Under the pieces are notes generated by a model, which was not told where the DNA came from, did not search any database, and saw only the letters and a program-made list of their open reading frames with translations. Shown in pieces: positions 53,001 to 64,000 of a DNA stretch of 64,000 nucleotides. The translations under genes were made by a program, and so were the position numbers. Within the stretch, counting starts at the first letter, position 1, and the number at the start of each line of letters is the position of its first letter. This stretch comes from Mugil cephalus (Eukaryota; Chordata; Actinopteri; Mugiliformes; Mugilidae), in contig NC_061782.1 of the NCBI RefSeq assembly GCF_022458985.1, positions 11,921,672 to 11,985,671 of the forward strand, in the 5' to 3' direction.

Positions 53001-56000
53001 AGCGCTCCAGAGCGGTTGGGTTGTCTTCATGAAGCCGTATTTTCATGTATTTTCTGGTGATTTTTTTTATATGACCCCGACCAGTGTAAGGAATCTGCTA
53101 ACTGTATGTTCTCTTCATAGTCAGCCATATAATGTTGTTTTTATTTTATGACAATTTGTGAAGATTTGAGGTCAGTGCTAAAATGAACCTGGTCATTTTA
53201 TAATATGGATTTGGGTTTCGTTTACCTTTACTTAACAGGGTTTACACATTGGTCTGGTTCACAACAGGCCTTATTTGACTCGTCACACTATGAGGATAAG
53301 CTTTTCTTTAAGTGACTTGAAACTATCAGTTATCCTTGTAGAGTTTGATCCAAACATTTTGAGGTGAAATCTCCGCAGAACATGCATTTTATTCCAATAA
53401 CAGCCCGCGCTAATAATTATTTCATCACAGCAAACATTCTTTTTCCTCGAATCATCCATTCTTGTTCTGCTTTTTAATAAGGAGATGTTACGAATAAGCA
53501 GAAAGCAGACGATACACACTGTATCACTAAGCTAAGTTTCTGATGAAAAGTGATGCAACGATGAAAAGGCTGCTATAATTAACGGCGTGCTGCTTCTTTC
53601 AGCTCTGCAGACTCCCATTACTCCAGCTGCTATTTTAAACCAGAAATCCTCTCAAGAAACATCATCCTCCACTTTTACATTTCACACAGCAGTTCTGGGT
53701 TTTCCTTTTTATGAGTCCAAAGTTGTCAGACTGACCATAAGCTCCACTTAAATACTGTTATCTTTAAGCAATATAATGTCATCGTGTAGGTATTTTACGC
53801 CTCGCCCCTCTCCATCTGGTTCTGTTTGACTATTTGTGTTGTTGCTCAATCTCAGGTGTGTCACGGTGCAGCAGGAAATTGCAACACAGCCTCACTCAAT
53901 CATGATATTATCTATGTGCCACTGGTTTTTGATTTATTGTCGTTTATTAATAAATCCTGAGGTGTTGGTAAGGATTAAATGATCAGGTTAATAATACTGA
54001 AAACAAGTGCCACCTTGTTGAGTAAACGGCACTTTTATTTACTGTATTCTCTTGATTAACACCACATCCACGGTGTTGCATGTGTCCAGAGTCTCATTAA
54101 CGTGGATGCAGTCTGGGTTTATGTTGTGCATCTAATGTGAACTCTTCGCCTTGAGAATCTGCGGGGACCCCATGTCCTCCCATTACCCCCCGCTTTTGAG
54201 GCGGCTGTTCGTAGACAGCACCTTTGTGCAGGGATGGCGCTCTAACACCGCCGTCGCCGTCGGTGCTGCTGTTGTTGGCTACCGGGTATGACGCGGAGAC
54301 ACATGCAGTCTGCTCTCCCATCACGGTGCAGCTCTGCTCTCGACAGCACACAGCGTACCATCCCTCCAGCCCTCCGGAGATCTGACATCACCTCACATCC
54401 TTAATGCTCCGATAAGGGACGCACTCGTGGCCGGAGCATCCTTCAAAGGGCGTGGCACCCTTTGAAATATGTGACTGAAGGGTGGGAGCTGTTTACCCCC
54501 CCAAATAGGATTTTGTGTGTGTGTGTATTTTTTTTTTCCTTCTCCTTCTTCCAGCTGACAAGTCTCCATGTATACAGTGGTAAGTCTTATTGTTGACCTG
54601 GCGGGGGAGCCAGATACTATTGATTTTCACATTGCTTTTATTTGGCTCAATCTTTTATTGTTTTGTGTTATTGCGAGCTGGTGTCTCGTTTCACTTGTCC
54701 TTACACCTAGCAAGCGCGCACTTAACGCACCTTAACCCGCGATGGTGAGAGGAAAAACGCGATTTAAGCGAGCTGTGTTCTGATTCATTTAGGCTGTGTA
54801 TGTGTGTGTGTGATGAAGCATTTTTTTTTCTTTATCCTCGTTTTCTTTTGTCTCGCAGAGCTCCAGTTCGGGGAACCCTTCCCTGCACTGCTCCATGTCT
54901 TCCTCGGCGGATTTCTCGGACGAGGATGATTTCAGCATTAAATCTGGATCTGCATCACCGGCACCTGGAGACACTTTACCCTGGAACCTGCCCAGACACG
55001 AGCGGTCCAAGAGGAAGATCCAGGGAGGATCCGTGCTGGATCCGGCTGAGAGAGCCGTGCTCAGGATCGCAGGTGAGCGGCAGTCTCCTTGTTGTCAAGT
55101 TATCAGACAGTACCGAGAACAAAACAAACACCTGATGTGATAAGCTATGTGGCGCATACGGGAATTAAAATAACGAGTTACCGGGGTAGATTCATTCCCG
55201 TTTTAACTCCCCAGTTTTATTTGGGGGACACAAACATGGTAGTCACGTGAATGTGTGCCACATGTGATGGTATTTTGGTCTGCTCATATCGTGGATGTGG
55301 CCCTGTAAAATGTACTGAAAGGTTTAGATATATTGGATATATCTATATATATATTGTTTTGGATTTTCCCCCCCTCTCTCTTCTCGTTTATCCACATTGT
55401 TTTCATTTGCATTATTCAGTCACACATATCTAAACAAGCGCAGCATTCCCAGAAACAAGTGATTAAAAACAGGTTAGCGGATTAAAACAGTAAATGTAGG
55501 ATAATTTATGTTCTCATGACATGGACTCTTGATTGTTTTCACTCCCGATAACGTGGATTCATATCACTTAAGTGTTTTATAATGATACTTTGACACGTTG
55601 ACATCATAAAATCCCCGTCCAATTGCCCCATTGTGCGTCAGATGTCCAGTGTTGTGCGTTAAAATGTTATATGAAAGCTGACTGCTTCCGGGAATCTAGG
55701 TGTCACCATAGTGACGGCCGAGAGGATATCAGACTAAACTGTAGTTCAGTCAGCCTGAGTGTTGCTGGAAGTCTATGGGAGATGGGCATGAATGACAAAG
55801 TACGTGGTCAGTGATACGAGGCGTCACTGAGCGCCTGCTTTTTTTGTGCACACTGTAAAAAATGAACAATTAATATCAGCCCAGTTTTAATTAGATTTTA
55901 AACATTTGAGCGCACCGATGAGGTTATATTCATCAATACATATGCACATGTGGTGATTATAAGATCATAATATCTGACAATTCTGTTTTATGTGGGCTAA

Positions 56001-59000
56001 ATGTATTGTTAAGACGAACATTTTTTACAGCGCCGTGCGTCCGGCAGTCCTTCCTATCAATCAGCGCACTCCGGAAAGGAAGTGCCGCCTATTGGTCAGG
56101 GCGCAGACAAGGGAGGGATGTAGGGCGTTTCCTTTCGTACAACAACAGCGCCGATCACTCTTGAGTCCTCAGCACACACACATGCACACACACACATGCA
56201 CACACACTAACACGCACACATACACGCCGTGTCCCTGTCCGTCGCTGGTGAATGTCCAGTTTGAGAAGCCCGGGTTATGGCTCAGTACGCACCACAGGCT
56301 TATGCGCTTTCGGACGAACAGGAATACCTCCAAGCTTATGAAGATGTATTGGAAAAATACAAAGGTAGGAGCAGAGTTGATTGGTTACTTTTAGGCTTTT
56401 GGGGCGATGAAGAAATCGCCTGTTTGCGTCTTGACAGTTCAATAAATGTCAGCCTGCCCCCTCTCTCTCGTTCTCTCTGGTGACTGGCTGGTCTCAGTGT
56501 CTTTATCCCTGCTGTGGAAAAATGGGAATATTTCCTGCATGACATCACATTAAGGCTGAATTATTAGTAGCTGAAACAGAAGCTGTGTTATAAGATTTTT
56601 GTGGTTATATTTAATAGTGAAATTACAGATTTATTTCATTGTTTGCCTTTTATTTGAGTGGACTATGGCTAAAATTCTTAATCAAGTCAGTCTACAATGT
56701 AAAATTAAAAGGTGCAAACAAAGGAATCAGCTCTGTAGTTTGATTAAATCATGCTTTCACAAATATATTCCCTCTTTATGATTTAGGATGATCTCAGTAT
56801 TATTAATTAATGTGTCAGGACAATGACATAGCAGGATAGGGCGTCAGCTCCCATCAGTAGCTCATGTCACTTTGTGCCGCTGCTCCTTTTGGGTCCATTT
56901 CATCGATTAGAAAAATCCATCACACACAACATAAGAGGTCGGCTCCATTCAGCGTCTCTGTGACAGCTACCGCCAGACAGAACCGCTCACGTGCGTTCTC
57001 AGGCCTGCTGAGGTCCAGTGGAGCTGAATTCAAACTGACAGCGGCGCGTTTAACTCTTGCGTTTCCACTTTCTCTCGAGGAAAAAGACAACAACAGAACA
57101 ATAAATATACCAGTAATACCGTGTACTGAATGCCTGCCCCGAGTGTGCTCTCTCCCTCTCTCAGCTGTTGAGTATTTTAGCCGGCAGGGTCAGTCAGCTG
57201 TGGTATAAGGTTTAAGCGGCCTGACTGGACTCTAATGGGATCATATGATGAAGCATCATTAGTTGTCTTCAGGCGGAGGAGCTGTGACAGACAACAAGCC
57301 CACTTATAATTGCCTGTTTGCAGCTACCACAGCCAGTCTAAGATCAGTTTTTACATGCACCATATTTATTAGAGCGGATATTTGACTCCACACCAGCAGC
57401 AAACAATGAACTTCTCAAAGAGGGGTAAGCCGTTTTTATGGTTTCTTAATCAGTTCTAACAATAATCTAGCAGTTTATTGAAGCATTGTCATCAGTCACA
57501 GGACTGTTTTTACTTTCTTTAATATTTTTTTTAATCAAGTAAAATTGACTACACAAGAGCGCCTTCTTTTATCCATCAGTATTGTTCCGTAAAGACGTCC
57601 TAACTACAGATTGATTCTGGTTAAATGCTTAAAGTTTGCCAACTGGCAGCAAGTAATTTCTCATTGCAAACTCACCTAGAACCAACTGTTCCACCTCCTC
57701 TGTTTATACCCAGCTCCTCGTGGCGGAATAAAATGTTCCAGCTGTTCGAGCAGAAGAATTTTCAACATTTATTTACTAGGGGTCAGTCGAGGAGAGAGGA
57801 AGCAGTCTATAACAACTTCACGTCTCCTTTGTCAAGCTGTTGAGGACGCTGGAGACGGATTTCCACAAAAGAAATTGCAAAAAAAAAAAAAGCAGCTTGT
57901 CCGTTGCAAACAGTGAATAGTATCTGAGTTTGTGATATATCAGAGTAATGTATCACTAAGTTGTTGCCAATCTTTGTGTGCCTTTGTCGTTCTTTTCTCC
58001 ACAGCCAAGACATTATTTTGTAGGTTGCTGGGGAAAAAAAATCCCATTTTTCTTTTATCGTTGCTCTAGTTTTATTTGCTGTCATTTGTGTTCAACCGGA
58101 GCCTCGAGCTTCTGCGCATGTGATGCTTAGAGTATCAAAGGGACACATTAATAGCGAAATCACCAACACTACCCAAGCAAACACACAAGTAAACACAAGA
58201 GCAGGCCTCAAAATAAAGTAGAAGGCTGTTTTGTTTGTTTTATTTGTTTGTTTGCTTCTTTCCCCTAAATCAAGATATAGAACTTGAATGACTTCTCATC
58301 TGCAGTGGTTTAGGTAGATGTCTGGCTTTGTTCATCAATCACCTGAGATAACGTTGGCTTTCACATCATGAAAATAGAGACAAAGATACCCAGGTTTTAT
58401 TGTAGCGATTAGACATACATTTCACAGTCACATGCCTACTGTTCTGGACTATGTTTCAAAGAACTGCTGAGTTCAGGACTTTGCATATAAGTTGCCATTG
58501 TCTGGGAGCCTACGTGTAGTTGTTGCTGCTCCAGCTGTAAGAATGGCATGGTAATTAGGTATTAGAGTTAATAACACGGTTAGCAGAGGAGTTGCCTTTG
58601 GCTGAGCTGAAATTCAATGCAGGCTTTGCGGACAAAAGACTATATAGTGGAGGAATGAGTTAAAGACATGGTTTCCCGAGACACACGGAGCAGTCAATGG
58701 CACTGGGCAGCGGCTGCGCGGGATCACGTTGTTCTAGCAGAGCCTGCTTGGTAGGCTGTCACCGTGAAGAGGCCATTGGGGTTTCTCAACGGTTGATCAC
58801 CCTCTGTCATCAGGAAAGATTTAATGGATTAGACATTTGGTGGTTCAGTTGGTCTGTTCTGTTTGGGAAATGCCATATGGTTGAAAAGGTTTGAGTAGGG
58901 TGGGAGTACGGTATATTCTCAGAGGAGGAAATCAGAGCGTTTTACCTTGAAAAGTTCAATTTTGCACCAAGCTAATGACCTTTTTTTCTGTGTTCAAACG

Positions 59001-62000
59001 CATACACAGACATTTTTCAGTAGTTTTTATTGAGGCTTGCAAACAAATTGTCTTTTTTTTTTTTAGGAAAAAGTGTTTTTTTTTTTAATCCTAAAATGGC
59101 TTTTTGATTATTCTGTATGTCCTAAAAATAAAGAGAACCAAATTTCCCTTGAGATATATAAAGTAACGGTTGCAGCCCGCTAGAAAATGAGTCCCTATCC
59201 GGATACATACGCATCATTACATTCATTAAGCCAATTTTATATCATGATCTTTTTTTTAATCTTTTTTTTTTTGTTTTGTAAGACGTCCATACACATAAAT
59301 TAAGCCGTCTTCAGGAAGCGGATGCTGCGTTCGGTTTTATAGCAGGGTGTGGCCCGTGTGTCTGTGGATCGCTGCAGTCTTCATTAAGACTTGCTGGACT
59401 GCTGCTGACACATAAACACACCACGTAATTATCAAAGTAGCCCCCCGTCAAACATTCTCATCGCCTTTTATGATCTGACACAGTGGGGAGTGTGAGAGCA
59501 TTGTGTTGTTTTTTTCTTTTTTTGCACAGTCATTGCCTTTGTCCACCCTCCTCTGCCTTACCCAGCCCAACCCCTCTGCTCTATGTCAGCAGCCCACTCA
59601 TCACATTCAAACGGCCTAGTGGCACACACACACACACACGCGCACACACAGGCCGTCTGCTACCGTACAAAGACACTTTGTTTTTTATGGAAGCAGCATC
59701 CGACTTTCAGAGACTTGTTCACGTGTCATGTTGATTGCGGGGACACTTTTTTAAATTTTTTTTTGGCGTTTCATTAAGATTTAAAGAATAAGAAGACACG
59801 TTTATATGATCTGTGTTCATCTAAACTGCATGCACGCCAACCAACTTGGACGTACAGTTCCCACACAGCAGGGACAAGGTTTCATGGGTTTAAATTAACT
59901 TGATTTCATTATGGTAGAAACGTTTAAACTACATAAGCTCATTAGTCAGAGTTTATATTGAATGTCTGCCAGCCAGTCACTTTCCATGCTCTAAAGAGGC
60001 AAAGGTTTGGCTTGCTTGCGATACGTGTGACAGCTGCACAATTACACAGCACATATACGGTGGAGTGGGTTCAGCAAAAATGTGAACATTATATGAGTGA
60101 GATCGAGTAGTCGCGAGCCGATCAAATTATCCAGAGTTTCCCAGATACTCCAGGCAGAATTTATGGTGCTCGTGGTTTATTAAGGACATTAGATTTTTGG
60201 ATCGGTTTCTGATTCCATCCCTGTAATCTCACTATAGCATCTAGCAGGAAGTGATTTGGCTTCACTTACTCCTGGTTTCATTTTACAAGTTGCACCCGAC
60301 CGCTTGTTCTCTGCAGGCGGAGGCCGGCTGAATTTTCCAATTGTTTTGCTGTCGTTATCGATCATTTCGTATTTTATTTTAAAATATTAAAAATAAATAC
60401 ACTTAGAATTAATCAGAGAGTGTGCTGTGCCGTGTACTCGGACATAGTATCGTTCTTGTTTCTAAGCTGTTCGCCGATCCAATCAATAAATGTAATCCAA
60501 ACCAGCACAGGAGCACAGACCTCCATTACTGTTATGTCCCCATTAGTGCATTTCTTTTCGTCTTTAATTATGTATCACGTTTAAATAACCATTTACAGAT
60601 GAGCTGTACATGCATTGTCCTAGAATAGCGCACATTGCCAAAAAAAGAATTCTTCACATATCGTCCAGGAAATTATTTGGAATACTGCAGTCGGATGCCC
60701 GAGCCCGATGCATGCTCTCTGTTATATTTATATGCTGTCATGGTGATGTGAAGACCGGCATGACTGAAACTCATTCCGCAGCTCTTACATGAGATCATCT
60801 TGTGAGCATGCCTGTCCCACCTCTGACTCATGCTCTGTAGCCGTTCCTCTCCCTCCGTAGACGCGCCACCCTTCTCCCCTGAATGCAGCAGATGCTGGGA
60901 AGCAATCCCATATTAGCAGAAGGAAACAGATTTCCTTTTTTTTTTTCTAATCCTTATTCATAGATGGCCAAGGCATGAGCCGATCCATTTGTTCTCGCTT
61001 TTTGCTACACCTACATTAAGAAGCCCCTGGCTTTAAAGGCTTGTGTGAATTACCTCATGGGTTGCGTAACTTCAGAAAATTACAACAGCATGGGATTCAA
61101 ATTTGATTTTTTTCCCCCATTGATTAGTAGGTAATGAGAGAAGTTTGAAAATACGCACCGGTGACAAATTGAAGGAGTCAAAAAGAGTTTATGTTGAAGG
61201 TAAAGGGGGCTTGTTTTAATGAATTGCTGCACAGTTAAACACAGAGGAGTACTGAAGCTATTATGGCAGGTAGCAATGGCCTACACCGTACTAAATGTCT
61301 TGATTTTATATTGTAATTTTTTCACAAAATAACCATGTTGTTGATGATTTTTAGACATTTGAGAATAGGAACCTATGAAATGAACCTCTGTTTACATGGG
61401 TTTATTCAGTCCTGATTAAGGCTGATGTCTGTGTACCAGACTTTTGAATATGACGTTCGCGGTAAGCCTCCCTCTCTGGCTCACTGATAATGATGTGTTT
61501 ACATCAACCAGCAATGATGTCCTCCTGAGCTAAACAGGGGAAAGGCCATGGAACCACGGAAACTTGGAATAAAAACTAGAGTCGCGAATGTAAGTTTAAT
61601 GGATTCACCGTTCTCTGTGTTGGGGAGGATGAAATGGAATATACAAACATTTCTGATGATTCGACCAAATTAGAACTTTTAGAAGAAAGACCAACAGCGA
61701 GGACAAACGTGGACTGGGACAGGGACTGTAGACTGTAGGCATACGTTGTTACCATGCACGGTGTTTGTGTTACACTCGCTGCCTCCGGAGCTTTAAAATC
61801 TCAATTAGTTAAAGAATCCTCTCCTGAATTATCACAGTTGTCCCTCCTAGCAGCTCTTTTGTCATGTGCGTATGAGATGAGCAAAACCGTTCAGCTTGTG
61901 CCACTCGATGTCCCGGATGATTTTGAAAAAAATATCGTAAACCTTCACATCATTATTTTTCCAATGTCTTAGCATCAGTTTTTGCTCTTCATTTTATTGA

Positions 62001-63240
62001 TATTTAATAAGGATAAGGAAAATTTAGTTCCTCATATGCAAAAAATCCTCACTTCAGTGTGGCAGTTGCAGCTGTTGCACATATGCAGGCTGGAACTGGA
62101 TTGTTGGCAACTGTGTGTCCATGTCTGTGTCTGTGTCTGTGTCTGTGTGCTAGCACAATAAGTGTGTATTAATGTCCCATAAGCTTTCATTAACACCTCC
62201 CTGACTTTCCTGAGTGCTGCTGTTGCGCCTGAGGTCACTTTGCCAGCTTCACCTTCACCAGTCATTTCCATTTCATTAGGGATCATACAACAGTTCACCT
62301 TCACTTGCTAGTACACAGAGCTATGTCTGTCAGAAGACATTGTATAATTTCAAAAAAATGACAATGGAGTTTGTTTTAGCCTGCTAATGATAATAATTCA
62401 GTTTTATAATGGACAGTGCTTTTATTTTGAAGTGAGGGAAAATACTGTTTACTGTGTGCCAGTTGGTTTCTGGCGTTGATACGAACACTAGATGTGCAAT
62501 AGTTTGTTTAGCTTGCCTCACTTTTTGTAAACTTGAAGCGCCCAACAAGTAAACACCCAGTGTTTTGAAAAACACTCATCTCGCAAAGCTCCCCACTACA
62601 CAACTCAAACAAGGAGTCTTTGCACGTATGCTTGGTTTTATTTTCTTTACTTAAGTGTCAGAACAGGCAAAGGCTGACAGGAAGGGCTGCTCGGAAGGCT
62701 TGGCAACCTGTTGCAGTTTCTGAACCGTTCCAGTCGCATACCTCTGACGCTGCCCTACCCTTCTGAGAAAACTGACTGCAGTATTCTCACTGACAAAGAA
62801 TGGCAGAAATGCATCTTCGAGTTTCCCCCTCTCGATCACAGTCCTGGAGTTTGCATCACCTACCCGTCCGAGGCCATGTTTATGACATTACCATTAAAAC
62901 CCATCAGTGGTTGTCAATAGGCAGCTATACTCTAATGTGGGACCCTAAATTGTTAACTACTACTATGTTTGGACAGGGACTCACTAAGCTGTTTTGTGGT
63001 CCTTGGTGAGAATCTGCTGTCCACATTTTTAAGTGTGTCCTACACGACTGCCATTAGTTGGACCCCAACGACAGCTTTATTTCTCCCAATTCAACATGTT
63101 CAATCTACACATTATTATTATTATTATTTTGCATTCAGCATTAAGCTATCCCTTATCCCTTTACTAAAATATGTTGGATTCATGTTAATGCATATTTGAA
63201 GAAATTTAAATTTGTGGGGGAAAATAAAAAAAAAATATAT

Positions 63241-63272
<32 letters not shown>

Positions 63273-64000
63273 ATATATATATAAGTGCCTAATCAACTAA
63301 AGACTTTCCTTTCACACAGACACAAACAGTTTATGCTAGCTGGCTTTTTTGTACAGACAGAAGCAACATGCTATCAGCATTTGTCCCTAGTTCTTGAAGA
63401 TGGATGGATACATACATAGATAGATAGACAGATCTCCTACCACACAGGCCCACCTTGTGTATCAGTTTGTCCAACCGTGAGGTGTCCCTCTTCTTTGTGC
63501 TGCCTCCACACCACAGCACAACACAGAAGAGGGTGCTACTTTTTAAGCTGCTTTAAGTTGCTGAACAGATGGAACACAGTTTCCTCCTCTACTATGTGAA
63601 CCACAGGCTGATTGTTGTTGTGTGGTCTCAGGAACTGTGGTATTCCCACATGCTACAGATACAGATATACCATTCATATCGTGTCACCGCCACATAAATC
63701 ACCACTATTCAGTGAATGTTAGCATGCTAGTGAGTTACGCATTCAAAGCTGAACATGATCAGCGTTGTACCCTCTAAACGTCTCCATGTTAGCAGGCATG
63801 TTAGCTTCCTGATGTTAGCATTTTGCTCAGCGCACCACATTTAGCTTCACACAGAGCCACTGCAGAACACATTTTGTGGTCTAAATCAAAAAAATCCTGT
63901 GACGCACCAAAGCTTTGATGTGGACTGACTTATCGTGATGGATTTCTTTGAGCGTTTTAATAACAAATGATGGAAAACAAGTGTTTTGCACATTAATCAT
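49851..64000 (+). CDS. dst: Dystonin (BPAG1), 5' end with alternative first exons; continues off right edge
   Basis: Giant spectraplakin linking actin, microtubules and intermediate filaments. Only the N-terminal variable exons are in the window. The isoform-2-type chain has exons 49851-50031, 50368-50399, 51632-51820 and 54859-55072, in phase, encoding 205 codons plus one base. A separate first exon (56277-56364) begins the isoform-1-type protein. Both chains end with a single G (phase 1) and so can join the same next exon, which in human starts within DERDKVQKK and leads to the calponin-homology actin-binding domain. That exon was not found in 56365-64000, so it lies beyond the right edge. 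Upstream neighbour znf451 is divergent, as in human. Identification rests on close match to remembered human DST N-terminal sequences; no CH, plakin or spectrin-repeat domain is in view. Confidence 0.93.
50368..50399 (+). CDS. dst: dst isoform-2 micro-exon 2
   Basis: A 32-base exon between CCTGTAG and GTAGGA encoding (V)GLRTHHFRSE, matching the human LRSHHFRSE segment that follows the membrane anchor. It is too short to show as an open frame; it was found by matching the protein and both splice signals. Phase 1 in, phase 0 out. Confidence 0.88.
50400..51631. other. dst intron, no gene recognised
   Basis: Intron between the 32-base exon and exon 3. It contains a GAAA-rich microsatellite at about 51356-51393. 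Overlapping short frames at 50533-50956 show no family resemblance. Confidence 0.5.
51632..51820 (+). CDS. dst: dst isoform-2 exon 3
   Basis: 63 codons, phase 0 at both ends, beginning GFRHSPRHSRRS and ending VTPTRKL before GTAGGT. It is basic and low-complexity; RKRKVKKRVPPEFYQSVQ matches the human RKRRIKK...PEFYHSVQ segment. The middle (EEKPSLVEVPESEPDTSS) is less conserved. No structured domain. Confidence 0.88.
51821..54858. other. dst intron, no gene recognised
   Basis: Mostly AT-rich. A GC-richer patch at 54110-54470 could be regulatory; the minus-strand frame across it (54097-54351) has no recognisable protein. A short GT run occurs at about 54515-54527. Nothing else was supported. 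Confidence 0.45.
54859..55072 (+). CDS. dst: dst isoform-2 exon 4
   Basis: Starts SSSSGNPSLHCS after TCTCGCAG, then MSSSADFSDEDDFS, GSASPAPGDTLPWNLP and GSVLDPAERAVLRIA, ending with one base (phase 1) before GTGAGC. Near-identical to human DST isoform 2 just before the actin-binding domain. The acidic/Ser-rich SADFSDEDDFS stretch is a likely phosphorylation region. The Met at 54895 is internal. Confidence 0.93.
56030..56276 (+). promoter_or_regulatory. dst: dst isoform-1 promoter and 5' UTR
   Basis: GC-rich segment holding paired ETS-type sites (CCGGAAAGGAAGTG, 56071-56084) and an inverted CCAAT box (ATTGG, 56091-56095), followed by a CA-rich stretch (56166-56224) and the ATG at 56277. The arrangement fits a TATA-less promoter. 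Start site not fixed. Confidence 0.55.
56277..56364 (+). CDS. dst: dst isoform-1 alternative first exon
   Basis: Encodes MAQYAPQAYALSDEQ then EYLQAYEDVLEKYK plus one base before GTAGGA. It matches the human alternative N terminus ending EEQEYLQAYEDVLERYK. It lies 1.2 kb downstream of the isoform-2 exon 4 and has its own CpG-rich 5' region. The product lacks the membrane anchor. Confidence 0.93.
62123..62150. repeat. CTGTGT tandem repeat
   Basis: Four to five CTGTGT units. The Thr/Gln-rich frame on the minus strand here is the repeat being read. Confidence 0.8.
63231..63285. repeat. AT-GT-AT compound microsatellite
   Basis: An ATATATAT tract, then GT units, then ATATATATA again, so the outer parts can pair. 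Compound dinucleotide array in dst intron. Confidence 0.85.
63400..63545 (-). mobile_element. Non-LTR retrotransposon fragment
   Basis: The minus-strand translation gives LWCGGSTKKRDTSRLDKLIH KVG (two parts), the same reverse-transcriptase C-terminal block as [17 protein letters not shown] in the 9739-10160 fragment but from another subfamily. It runs into a GATA/CATA-rich stretch at 63400-63430, consistent with a 3' truncation or tail. Confidence 0.45.
63705..63870 (-). repeat. Fish GCTAACATG-rich interspersed repeat
   Basis: Multiple GTTAGCATGCTAG/ATGTTAGCA words ending in AGCTTCACACAGAGCC. The reverse complement matches, from memory, the GCTAACATGCTGATGTTAGC family abundant in percomorph genomes. 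No coding. Confidence 0.5.

Larger units (their letters stand above)
56365..64000. other. dst intron after the isoform-1 first exon (to window edge)
   Basis: 7.6 kb with no recognised exon. Repeats: poly-T runs (59052-59090, 59250-59273), CA repeat (59624-59650), CTGTGT repeat (62123-62150), an AT/GT tract (63231-63285), a LINE fragment (63400-63545) and a fish GTTAGCA-rich repeat (63705-63870). The stretches 56600-58900 and 60200-62000 look unique and could hold regulatory sequence, but nothing specific was identified. Confidence 0.5.

Noticed and set aside
54097-54351. Minus-strand 84-codon frame in a GC-richer dst intron patch
   Set aside because: No family resemblance and no splice context; openness fits base composition.
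54895-55140. MSSSADF Met as an independent dst start codon
   Set aside because: The codons upstream are part of the same conserved exon, in frame with a good acceptor and matching human sequence before this Met.
62651-62839. Minus-strand frame considered as a LINE tail
   Set aside because: Only vague resemblance; no diagnostic reverse-transcriptase motif was readable.

Overview
The window looks like nuclear DNA of a bony fish, probably a percomorph teleost. Coding sequence is split into short exons with GT/AG introns. The introns and spacers carry fish-type repeats: a Tc1-like transposon, mariner/Tc1 MITEs, LINE fragments, and GATA, GT and CA microsatellites. No rRNA, tRNA, CRISPR, operon or prokaryotic feature was seen. 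The species cannot be named from the sequence.

Five protein genes were assembled exon by exon, with splice phases that close in every case: PRIM2 (minus, about 1165-23829, last exon(s) off the left edge), RAB23 (plus, 29674-32803, with a probable noncoding first exon ending at 27424), BAG2 (minus, 36414-38151), ZNF451 (minus, 39616-47225) and the 5' end of DST/dystonin (plus, 49851 onward, running off the right edge). This is the order and relative orientation of human chromosome 6p12-p11 (DST, BEND6, KIAA1586, ZNF451, BAG2, RAB23, PRIM2), but compressed, and with BEND6 and KIAA1586 missing between ZNF451 and DST.

Layout: 1-24.7 kb is PRIM2 with large repeat-bearing introns. 24.7-27.4 kb is a head-to-head PRIM2/RAB23 promoter interval with an E2F-type site on the PRIM2 side. 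27.4-34 kb is RAB23, with a repeat-rich last intron. 32.8-36.4 kb is a tail-to-tail spacer. 36.4-38.2 kb is BAG2, with a heat-shock-element-like sequence upstream. 39.6-47.2 kb is ZNF451, with two related MITE copies in its introns. 47.2-49.85 kb is a head-to-head ZNF451/DST interval. 49.85-56.4 kb holds two alternative DST 5' ends, one encoding a membrane-anchored N terminus. 56.4-64 kb is DST intron.

The genes are not a pathway. PRIM2 primes DNA replication, RAB23 is a small GTPase restraining Hedgehog signalling, BAG2 is an Hsp70 co-chaperone, ZNF451 is a SUMO ligase with zinc fingers, and DST is a giant cytoskeletal linker. The linkage is conserved synteny. I found no convincing new biological system. 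The points most worth checking are a ZNF451 model that lacks the C-terminal PIN-like region of the human protein, a RAB23 CaaX box ending in Leu, the lost neighbours, and a perfect 30-bp inverted repeat within PRIM2.
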